A stretch of DNA of 64,000 bases. Source: Lycocorax pyrrhopterus obiensis. Its lineage: Eukaryota > Chordata > Aves > Passeriformes > Paradisaeidae. Position 1 is the first letter of the stretch. The number at the start of each line of letters is the position of its first letter. Below are positions 1 through 9,700 of the stretch, piece after piece. Under the pieces are notes generated by a model. The model was given only the letters and a program-made list of their open reading frames with translations. It was not told the origin of the DNA and did no database searches. The DNA is taken from positions 130,333,431-130,397,430 of the forward strand of contig JACSVZ010000002.1 in the NCBI GenBank assembly GCA_014706295.1, read 5' to 3'. The translations under genes were made by a program, and so were the position numbers.

Positions 1-2375
1 GAAAAAGAGGGACACATTAAGAGAATATTTTTAGTACATCTCTCAACTGAAATTGACTCAGTTGGATTGTCTTAATCCATTCACCTCACAGGGGACCAAC
101 CTAATTTAGGGACTCAGTCAAATGATCAGGGTTAGGCAGTTTGAACAATGCCATCATTGCCTTTCCTTTTACTCCTGTCCTACATTCTCCCGTAATTTCG
201 TAAGGGGAAAATAGGCAGTAACTTGTAAGATATGGTAAACTACCTTACATGGAGATTATTTTTTCTAACATCAACTAACAAAACCGGAGTAAATCATAAA
301 ACTACACCATTTAAAAAAGAGAAACCAGTGAATAAAGTAGTTTTCTAGGTGACACAGTCTTGTTGATAGAAACATGTGCATGTACACAAAGGGTTCTTTG
401 ATTTTCTTTCCTACCACTCCTGCTGTGTCTGAGGCACAGGCCATCAGAGCACAAACTTCTGTTTCTGTTTGAAGCACAGAGAACTGTGCAACAAGAAGGT
501 AAAGGCTCTCCAGTAAAAGAGATTGTCTTGTACTGCTTATCACAAAGCAAATGAAAGTGAAACATTTATCTCAACAGAGGCCTTTGGAGAGTCCTAAATC
601 ATGAATAACTTGGGAAAGAACAAGCTGAAGCCTTCTGATACCACTGCCAGATCAACACCTGCAGCAGCCTTATTGGCTCCCCTTCTCTGCTCCTCAACTT
701 TCTCCTCTTGGTGTGCTTACCAATGGAATCCTCCATTCACTGAGACTAGGAACAATTTGCCAGCCAAGGAGTACACTTCTACTGCACTCAAATGCACGAG
801 TGAAGCTAAGGGAAACTTCAACTCCACAAACCCCAATCATTCTTTAACTGCAGATGCACCTTGTAACTAGGGCCAATCGTAGCTACTCATTAATCAGCAG
901 AGATGTGAATGTGTGTCTAAAGTCATTCAGGTTTCAGTATACCTAAATGCATAACTGGACAGACACTGTGACCTTAGAACAACATTGTTTATCAGAGAGA
1001 TGGTGTTAGGAACCATGCTCTTTAGACTGCAACTTTAACAGATCTTCTTTACACAAATGACTGTGGATTAATACAAGAGCAGTACCTCTGCAGTATCTTT
1101 TAAAAGGTTGATAACATTAATAAGATACATGTACACATACACAGATACGTCTTTTTATATATCTATCTACCTACATATCTCAAGGTACTGGCAAATGGAT
1201 GCAGTAAAGGAAACAGAAAAATACAGTAAAAATAGGTCACCAAAAGCATACTGAAGGCTGTAGCAGAACCAGGAATGCAGCCCATACATCCCAGTTCTTC
1301 ATGCCACGTTAAACCCTCATTCCTGCGTAACCAAGCTCAGACTTCACAGCAGAGATGGGGCAGTTATTTCTTGTGCAACTTTTGCTCTCCGGACTTTGGC
1401 AAGTTTACTAAAATCTGGTAAACTACGTTAGCGATAAACTTACTGATGTTAAACCACCCATATATTTAACAGGCTGCATAGTAAGCAGTATTTCATTAAG
1501 AACTACCAAGAAGCACAAAATCACAAAATTTTGAAGTGGAGAGCTATGTTGAGGGCTGGGACAGTGGTGTGTGTGTGCAGCCAAAGAATTGTTGCCTTCC
1601 CGTGTCTTAGATGTTCTCCTGATGCCAAGCAATGCCAGGCCCCTGGCTGCAATCCGCCAACAGTTTATTGTTTACAGAAGTTAACCTTCATGGCATGTCT
1701 CTCTGCTTATACACTTGGCATTTTTCCATCTTTATAACGCCCATAAGAAACACACTGTTTGAAGCTTAGAAAGCTCAGGACACAAAGTAATGGAGACAAA
1801 AATGCACCTGGAAGGTATGAAGATGCTATTGTGAAAACAAAGCCTGAATATAGAATTAAAAATTCTTAGAAAACGTCCTGGTAAAAACCTCTCAGTACTT
1901 TAGCTGTAAGAATCTACTATACTGATTGAACACATTTTCATATCCAAATTGCAAAGAAAAACCTTTCCCCAATTAAAACTGGGATTTTTCTTTTATTTTA
2001 ATTACATATAGATCTGCTGCAACAACATACTTGTAAAAATGTTGAACATCTTACTTATTTTTACAGCAGTCAAGTTTTTAGACTGAAAAACATTTATAAC
2101 TACTCAAAATAATAAAGAATTTTCAATTCCCAGGCATTGAGTTCTCCATCTAACCAAGCTCACCCCGGATTGGGCTCAGCCTTCACTCTCCATCACCTCC
2201 ATAGTCAGTATCTCTAGCTTCCCTACACAACATGCTTGTCTATAGTCAAGCCCCTTTTTCTGGAGAACAATCATTCTTCTTTCTTTTTTTTTTTTTTTTT
2301 TAAATTCACTGCTTACCACTAATTTCCGAATTATTTTCCCAAACAAACTTTTTGAAGTATATCCCCTTCCCTTAT
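1..2375. other. Left part of RIDA intron 1; no exon recognised
   Basis: This AT-rich stretch lies downstream of RIDA exon 1 on that gene's strand, so it should be intron 1. I looked on the minus strand for the next conserved RIDA block (a GQ-x-GMDP-like segment after GPYS) and did not find it. The only simple repeat is a T-run at 2284-2301. The short open frames here resemble nothing I know. The remaining RIDA exons are presumably left of the window. Confidence 0.5.
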
Positions 2376-2597
2376 TGGGCTGCAGTTTGCCATGGCACCA
2401 CAGCCCCACTCGTGCTTTGGGACTCCAGGTGTCCCTGCCGGTTACTGGGGGGAGGGGGGTACCAGGACTGGCCCCTGCTCAGGGGGTCCTGTCCTCACCT
2501 CAGCCCCAGGCCTGCCTGACAGACCCCCCCAGGGACCTGCCAAAACCCCGCCAGCAAAACCTGCTCCTGCATCTCCCGAGAGACCTCCTGCTCCTAA
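2376..2597. other. GC-rich, proline-coding-like block beside the CR1 tail
   Basis: About 220 bp of C-rich sequence between AT-rich DNA and the 3' end of a CR1 copy. A plus-strand frame through it is rich in Pro and Gly but runs straight into the CR1, so it is unlikely to be a real gene. It could be older local sequence or sequence carried along by the CR1. No function is claimed. Confidence 0.4.
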
Positions 2598-3202
2598 AAT
2601 CCCAGAATTGTTAGGGTTGGAAGGGACCTCTGGAGATCATACAGGTCAACCCCTCTAGAGCAGGTTACACAGGAATGCATCCATCTGGGTTTTGAATGTC
2701 TCCAGAGAGGGACACTCTACATCCTCCCTGGGCAGCCTGTGCCAGTGCTCTGCCACCCTCAATGTAAAGAAGTTCTTACGTTGAGGTGAAACTTCTTGTG
2801 TTTTAGTTTATGGCCACTGCTCCTTGTCCTGTCACCGGGCACCACTGAAGAGAGTCTGGCACCATCATCTTGGCACCTGCCTTTGAGGTATTTATAGGAG
2901 TTGATGAGATCCCCTCTCACTCTTCTCTAAACAGGCGCAGCTCCCGCAGTCTCTTCTCATAAAAGATGCTGCAGATCCCTCATCGTCTTTGTCCCCCTCT
3001 GCTGACCCTCTCCAGCAGCTCCGTGTCTTTCTTGTACTGAGGAGCCCAGAACTGAACAGAACACTCCAGATGTGGCCTCATTAGAGCCGAGCAGGGGGAC
3101 AGACCACACTTTTCCCAATGCACCCCAGGAAAGCATTGGCTGCAAGGGCACTGCCAGCTCATGGTCAACTTGTTATCCGCCAAGACTCCCAGATCTTTTT
3201 TA
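2598..3202 (-). mobile_element. CR1 LINE fragment, 5'-truncated, sense on minus strand
   Basis: The plus strand shows the reverse complement of the familiar CR1 3' region: GTTGGAAGGGACCTCTGGAG near 2614, then blocks reading CTCCCTGGGCAGCCTGTGCC, GGAGCCCAGAACTGAACA and GCTCATGGTCAACTTGTTATC. The CR1 3' end is at about 2598 and the truncated 5' end at about 3200. Length is roughly 0.6 kb, typical of dead 5'-truncated copies. It lies in RIDA intron 1 in the same sense as RIDA, with its inner end only about 15 bp from the exon 1 splice donor. Confidence 0.95.
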
Positions 3203-3215
3203 GCTAAGGCATTAC

Positions 3216-3277
3216 CTGTAGGGACCCAGTGCAGGGGCCTTAGTAGTGCTGATTATTTTCTTCACGAGCGAGGCCAT
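3216..3277 (-). CDS. RIDA: RIDA coding exon 1 (2-iminobutanoate/2-iminopropanoate deaminase), partial gene
   Basis: Read on the minus strand, an ATG at 3277-3275 opens a frame MASLVKKIISTTKAPALGPY followed by a split Ser codon (AG) at a GTAATG donor (GT at 3215-3214). Human RIDA begins MSSLIRRVISTAKAPGAIGPYS, so the match is clear across the exon and the break falls just after GPY. The start has G at -3 and G at +4, a strong context. RIDA (UK114/YjgF family, formerly HRSP12) is a small trimeric enzyme that hydrolyses reactive imine/enamine intermediates released by PLP enzymes. In human it also sits head-to-head with POP1, which supports the call. Only 20 codons plus 2 nt are in the window; the remaining exons are left of position 1. 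The identification rests on a short peptide plus synteny. Confidence 0.88.
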
Positions 3278-3396
3278 AGCGGGAACCGGCGCCGAACCCG
3301 CAGTAAGGACGGGCCCTCCTGCCAACCTGCCCCTCCTCCACTCCCTCCCCTTAGCGTCCGGCCAGCGCACACCCCGCCCACCGCCGCCCGCGGGGG

Positions 3397-3416
3397 CTTC
3401 CGGGAAGTGTAGTCCC
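3397..3416 (-). promoter_or_regulatory. ETS plus ZNF143/SBS-like composite site
   Basis: On the minus strand this reads GGGACTACACTTCCCGGAAG. The ACTACA-TTCCC core resembles the ZNF143 (Staf) element common in vertebrate bidirectional promoters, and it overlaps an ETS/GABP-type CCGGAAG. Placement between the two start codons fits a shared promoter. Recognised from motif memory, not from a scoring matrix. Confidence 0.6.
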
Positions 3417-3436
3417 TAGGGGCTGTGCCGGGGGAG

Positions 3437-3447
3437 TGCGCATGCGC
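3437..3447. promoter_or_regulatory. NRF1 palindromic site
   Basis: TGCGCATGCGC is a perfect match to the palindromic NRF1 consensus, found mainly in CpG-island promoters of housekeeping genes. It is 158 bp upstream of the POP1 ATG and 160 bp upstream of the RIDA ATG, near the midpoint of the intergenic segment. Confidence 0.7.
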
Positions 3448-3660
3448 TGTATCGGGGCGTGGGTGTCCACGTGTGCCGGTGGAGGCCGCGCCGCGAGTGA
3501 GCGCCGGGCCGGTGCTGGTGCCGGGGGCCGCGGCTGCACCGCCCCGCCCACCAACCTCCCCCCTCCTCCCCTCGCTCCGGAGAGGCTCCGCAACCCTGCC
3601 GGAGATGTCTGGGGCGCGGGAGAAGAAGCGAGCCAAGAAGATGAGGAACCAGCCGGCTAG
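3442..3660 (+). other. Upstream ORF overlapping the POP1 start codon
   Basis: An ATG inside the NRF1 site (3442) opens a 72-codon frame that ends at 3660, 53 nt past the POP1 ATG and in a different frame. It would matter for translation only if transcripts start upstream of 3442. The Arg/Gly/Pro composition simply reflects the CpG island, so this is listed as a possible control element, not as a protein gene. Confidence 0.3.
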
Positions 3661-3725
3661 CGTCACGCTTCCTTCAGAGCCGGGGCCCTTCTCCGGCGGC
3701 GGGAGCAGAGCCTGCCCGCCCCCAG
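3605..3725 (+). CDS. POP1: POP1 coding exon 1
   Basis: Encodes residues 1-40 plus one nt of codon 41, beginning [17 protein letters not shown], close to the human start [17 protein letters not shown]. The donor is CAG|GTACGG. The basic start may help nuclear/nucleolar targeting (inference). The ATG has G at -3. The frame extends upstream only to a GTG at 3425, with no ATG, so 3605 is the start. Confidence 0.95.
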
Positions 3726-6700
3726 GTACGGCTGTGGGAGCCCCCCCCGGGGCTGGCAGCGCGACCCCCTCAGGGCCAAGAGTCCCCCTCTCCCCAGCCC
3801 GCAGCGTGCTCGCCGTGGGAGTACTCAGGGCTTCGTCCCCTGCCGTAGACTCCTTTAGTCCTGGTGCTGCCGTCAGTCCCATTAATACGGGATTCTCTTT
3901 AACATGGGAGATTCGTGAAGTCTCTCTCTCTGGAGTCATTCCAAACCCACCCGGACGCGTTCCTGTGTAACCTGCTGTATGTGACCCTGCCTTGGCGGGG
4001 GGGTTGGACTGGATGGTCTCCAGAGCCCCTTTCCAACCCAAACTATTCTGTATCCTGTGAATGTGCACTTCTCTCCATCCTCCTTTCGATTACACACCGA
4101 ATCCCTACGGTTCCTAGTCGTAAAATGAATGTGGATGTTATACCCCATCCAGTTTCTGCCTTGCTTTTCTGCCAGACCTGGGACCTGCAGGAGGGGCTGA
4201 TTTAGCCTTCTGGTGCTATGAAAAATGCACTGGTTTTCCTTCAGATCTGCATAGGGCTCCTGTATCTGTGGAAGGGTATTAGCAGGAGACAGCAGGGCAT
4301 GTCCCTAAAATGGCAGCGTCCTGGGTCGTTGCTGGAGCATTTTGTACACAGGTAACCTCTGCAGCTGAAGACTGAAGGATCCTGTCAGCTTGTATGCCGG
4401 ATGCTTTTTTCGTCTGTGTGTTTTGACCTGCATCCTCTATGCTTCAGTTGAACCTCAGTTTCCACCCCCACCTTTACATTTAGATATTTTGTTACCTACG
4501 TTATTTCTAGGAAAAACCCCACACGTAAAAGGGCTTGTTACTGTGAGGCCTTCAGAAGTTGACAAATGGTATCTTTGTGATTGAATGAAAAAACCCTTAA
4601 GTGTCACTGTGTATTTAGGTGACTGAAGAGTTCCTGAGCAGACAGAATGACACAGCAAGTTGTGCTCAGCCATGTCTGAAGATTTTGGAATGTCATTACA
4701 GGAGTGCTGCCTGATTAAACATATTTTTCTAACTTTATTTGTAGCAGGGAACTTCTAAGATTACGTGGCTGTATCTTTCTGTTCTGTTAAATAGTGTGGA
4801 TTTTCATCCGCGTAACATTCTTCTGTAGTGTGTCGCAGTTTGACGGAGCTGTTTTGTAGAAACAAGAAAGAAAAATTCTAAATAGGAGTTACAAAACTGT
4901 TGATCTACATAGTAGCTGAAATAATTTAAGGGGTTTTTAGGTATTAAGTCAGTGACTGTTTTTCCAAACAGTCTTCTGATTACAATTTTTACTTCTTTCA
5001 TGAAGAGGATGTGTTTGTGATATGAGTTAATTTTGGGCTGTAGGCCTACACAGATTTGCTGGCTGAAACAGCTTCCATCCCTCTTTCCCAGCTGTTTCCT
5101 TCTTACCTTCACCTCAGTGTCTGGGCAGTGCTGCTCTCAGACATGTGGAAAGCCGGATCAGGGTATTGTTCCATATGAAAGCTAATTTCTGTTTCTACAC
5201 CAAATTATTTTTTCTGCGGTATTACTGCAGGTCTGCATGATGTGTGGTTGCAGGAAGCTACAACAATACTGCTGCTGAACATAAAACTTCTGTTTCTTGC
5301 TTATTTGAAATGGAAAAGGGAGGTTCTTTGCCTTTTTAAGTTCTCATTGATTGAGATGCTGCTGAATGTGAATCTTCTCCTGGCTGGTCTTCATGCCATT
5401 TTTGGGACAAAGGGACAGACTTATTTAAGAAGCTGATCAATCTGAAAACTTTCTTTAAATCTCTCACTCCATTTCTCTGAACACACCGGTTAATTTTCAC
5501 TAGAGGAGCTCCCTGAATGCTATGGCCTCTTGTTCTCTCAAGCACTTGTTTTGATGTAGTGGATGGGGTGATAGGAATGGCTGTCAGGATCTTATTTAGT
5601 CAGATTGTCCAGCATGATCTGCCTGAGAACCATATCTCAAGTTGTAGTAGAAATCCTAACTAAGGCGTAACTGACTATAAAATAATCGAAACTAGTATAT
5701 AATATTAGTTAGGCTGAATATACACTGGTCGTTGAATAAGGACTTCAAGGCCCTCTGAAACTTTAGGTATTTGCTAGGTGCTTAGCACTCCTGAAAGGTA
5801 TGTCTGTACCTTAGGAAGCTTTACTGTAGGCTTTAGTTATTTTATTTCAATATTGGTTTAAATGCTTGTACCAGACAAGTAACTTACTGCACCAACATAC
5901 ATGTATCATTCTTGCCTTAGTTATTGCTGAAACAGAAATATATGTCAGGCAAGAATACACGTGCTTATAGGAAAAAAAATCAAGGGGCAAGAGTAAAAAA
6001 TAGCTTCGCTGTTTTGTTACTAAAACCCTGACTAGACAATAATAAAAATCACTACTGATGTTACATGGACTAATTTCACTGGCTCTTGGAGGCAGAGTCT
6101 GGATTGGGTACCATTTTCAGAGCGTGGAAAAGTTATTTAATCTACTGCAAGTTTGCCACAAGGCAGTGTAAAATTCTTATTTATTCCTGTAAGAAAGAAC
6201 TTAATTCTTCTGATTTCTGGTGGCTTTTTCAGTTACATGTATTAATATGATAGGAGGAGTCTGCAATGTAGTTTTATGAGGCAAGACTAATAGAGTTATC
6301 AGTTACTCAGACTGTTTTGTGTTTCTCTAACCTCTTTTCATCTCTAAACCTTCCAGGAGATGTTTGTTCTGAGCAGCAGCACCAGAAGTTTTCGAATCAG
6401 TCATCTGGGCCTTCTTACAGAAAAGGCCAATATTTTTCAAAGGGGCAAAGTAGAGGAGAGAGAGGCAGAGGAAGAGGAGGATGGCAAGGAGGACACCAGA
6501 GTGTTTCTGAGGAAATGCCAAAATACATAACAGGTTTGTATATGTGGAAAGGTCATGATTTATATGTCCTGGGCAATTTGCTGGTCATTAAGTTTGCCGT
6601 CTGTCTTTGTGCAGGAGCAAAAATTAGAACTGATGCTATGTTCTTCTGTTTTTCCTGATTCTCTCCAAAACGCAGTAGTTGTGAACTGGAATGAATGACC

Positions 6701-9700
6701 AGCTGTTGTTCAATGGGTCCTTTCAGACTTCTGACTGGAAAAGTTGCACCTGCTTGTAGCGAGGGATATGCATTTTGGTTTCTGTTTGCCAGCGAAATGA
6801 ATATTGACAGTCATCTGCTTTTAATGTAGCCAGTGAAACTGATTTTACTCATGATGTAAGTTAAAGATAGCTTTTCATCTAACAGAACGTTTATTTAGGA
6901 GAGCAAATTAGCATTGCAAAATGTGGCAGTGCTCTGATAGTAGATACACTTCCATAAACACGAAATTAGACCAAGCTCTGGATTTTTATTTGGTTGTTTT
7001 AAAACATTCTGTAATATGTTACTGCTTACGGGTTTTTTTTTCCATGCTACAGTTTTTTTCACCTCCCTGAATACCACCTAAAAAGATTGCTATTCTAATT
7101 TAACAAAGAAGTGTTTAATGCAAATAGGAATTGTTGGTTAAACAGCTTTCAGATTCATTCATGTATAAATATTTGCTTGACCATATCTGTAAACTTCAGG
7201 ATATCTAAAGAATTGAAATTTCTTCAGTGACAGTGTACAATACTTACTTTCATGTCAAGAAGATACTGGGCTGCTGTACTAGGAGTAATTCTATAATTTA
7301 CGTCCAGTATCCTCCTCTGGTTTTTTTGCTGTTTGTCATGCTCTGATGCAGTTCTTTTCATTCCAGTGTCTACCTTTGCTCAAGCTCGTGCTGCTGAGAT
7401 CAATGCCATGTTGAAAGCAGTTTCGCAGAAGTCTTCCAACTCTCTGGTTTTCCAGACCCTCCCTAGGCACATGCGAAGGCGAGCGATGAGTCACAATATT
7501 AAACGCCTCCCCAGGCGGCTCCAAGAGATGGCCAGGAAAGAGGTATAAGTGTTTTACAGCATTGCATATCGTGGGCATAGGCAAAGCACAGTGTTCAACT
7601 CTATAGTTATTAATATTCAGACCTGAACTTCTGCCAGACTTCCGTGAGTAGCCTAAACTTTGACTGACATTTGGATTCAAAATGCAGGAACACCTCAGCT
7701 TCAGGTGGTAGCTCAAGTAGGTCTCGCTAACCAGGCTTTGTGATTACTGGACATCTTGGAAAGTTAGTAGAGTAGTGATAAAAGAGTCCACTGCAGGAGA
7801 GGTTGTTCAGGTGGTGCATTGGTCTCAGGTGGTCCAAAAGTCCTCAGTAAGACCTGTCTGCCTTTCACCCTACCCCAGCTTTGGGATGTGACCATGCCAG
7901 CCTCAAGCCCGCACAGTGGATGCGTTGGTTTGAGTGTTACAGCTCAAATGTGGAAGATACACTGGGGTTATTGGCAGACTGCATGCAGATTAAGACTTAC
8001 TAGTTGACTAGTCCTAACACGTCATGAAACTCATTTTGTGGCAGTATCTCAGCATTTAGTCAGAATATGCCTATGAGGGTTACTTGCTCCTTACTCACTG
8101 TGGCCTTACTGTGTGTTTAAAAAGGAAAATTAAAAATTGATTTAGCAGGATGTTATTGGGAAATGATCTTCCCAATGTTTGGCATTGATCACTTTATCGT
8201 CTCCGAGAATTCTTAAAGTGATCAATTGAGTTTGCTTGGTAAATTTTCTATGTATTAAGGCTGCCTGATAAATTTATTTATTGCATTCTTTTTTTCCTTT
8301 GCATTGTCTTTAAGTTGAGACCTTGCCTCCTCCACCCTGAGCTCCTGAAGATTATTGTTCGTGGTTCAGAAATTGCTTTGGGTACTTCCCTGCCACACAC
8401 CAACTACGTGTTTCTTAGAGTGTTTTATTGGAGCTTCACAACCTGTATCTTATTTTACTGTTTTGGTTCACATTCTTTTTGCTTTGTCAGATGTGACGAG
8501 AGTTGCAGTTTGGCCAGTTTTCTGGGAACTGAAGGAAGAAGGCATGGGCTGTTTTGCATAGTTAATTATGTGCTCTGTCCTTGTTAAATCTAGATTTCTC
8601 TAATGTTTATGTTTGGTTCTTTTGTGTCCTGCTTTCTTAACTCCTTTCATGTGACAGCCTATCTAACTTCTGTGTACATGCTCACTCACACATACCCTCC
8701 CATCTATGTTTCCACTCCACATCCACTCTTGTATTTTTGAGATTATTTAATTGGCCCTGGTGCAGCTGTATTTCTTCTGCTACATTTCCTGTCTTCAGGT
8801 CTTTTGGTGTGGCTTATGTGTTTGCACAGGCTCACATTTTCTTGCAGCTTGTCATATCTCTGTTACTTGTTTTTGTGAAGGTTCTGTCTATTACTTTTCA
8901 GTGTTTGATTTACATCTTCAAAGTTATCTGTTTCAATTCTGCTGCATTTTCTTAATTTGTCTTAGATCCTTTATTATGACTATTTTCATTGAAACATTTA
9001 CCTGGACCATCTCTTATCTCTTCATTAAGCTTAAAGATGTATGTTTTTCACCTACAATGCCACATCCCTTTTTCTCTAATTGCGTTTCTGAAGCCTACCA
9101 TTGATCCAGCGGCTTGTATTTCCTTCTCTGCGATGGAATGATGGGTCTCATGGGAAGATACTTTCTTTTTTTTCTTCAGTTCTATTTTGATTTCATGGGC
9201 TGCTTCAGTGTTTTAAGTGTTCTTGGCACTGATCTATCATTTTCTTTCCTTTGCTGTTCTTATAACCAGTGGTCTGTTGTCAAGTGTTTCTTGGTGAGCT
9301 TACAAAGGATATTCTAAGAATCTTTTTGTATGTCTTATGGTCCTATTTTTCTGTACCACTTTTCTTCATAAAAAGAAAAATTAAACATTGATTGAGTCAA
9401 GCCTTCCTCTCTAGCCATGCATTCACATGGAATAGTTCTGACCTTGACTAGGTCTGGTTATCAAGAATTTGGTCAAGATATTACCACAATCCTCTCTCAT
9501 CCACTTCCACATGTTGTAGAACCGATAGGGTCCTTTCTGTCAGTTTGAGAGTCTGTACTACTTCTGTATGAGCTCAAACCTCCAGGTGTTTTTCATGTCA
9601 CATTGAGTTGTTCATGTGAATGTATTGATGTGTGGCAAAAACTTTGCACAAGAAGTAGCAACTTACTTACATTCAGAAGTTTCTGAATGTGTGGAGTTTT

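Larger units (their letters stand above)
3260..3830. promoter_or_regulatory. CpG-island divergent promoter shared by RIDA and POP1
   Basis: GC content and CpG density rise sharply here compared with both flanks. The RIDA ATG (3277, minus) and POP1 ATG (3605, plus) are only 327 bp apart and point away from each other. No TATA box is seen between them. The interval holds an ETS/ZNF143-like composite at 3397-3416 and an NRF1 palindrome at 3437-3447. This is the usual design of a TATA-less housekeeping bidirectional promoter. The island extends over POP1 exon 1 and the start of intron 1. Confidence 0.85.

Noticed and set aside
1..2597. Further RIDA exons on the minus strand
   Set aside because: I looked for the conserved blocks after GPYS and found none; the short frames there show no similarity to RIDA.
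3425..3604. In-frame N-terminal extension of POP1
   Set aside because: The frame is open back to a GTG at 3425, but there is no ATG before 3605, and the family's N-terminus begins exactly at 3605.
3262..4068. 268-codon minus-strand open frame, the longest uninterrupted frame in the window
   Set aside because: It runs through the CpG island opposite POP1 exon 1 and into a CR1 fragment, has island-driven Gly/Pro/Arg composition, and overlaps RIDA exon 1 in another frame. Low stop density in GC-rich DNA explains it.
8315..9104. Several hydrophobic plus-strand open frames in POP1 intron 3
   Set aside because: They come from T-rich sequence, which gives Phe/Leu/Cys codons in every frame; no conserved motif or splice support.
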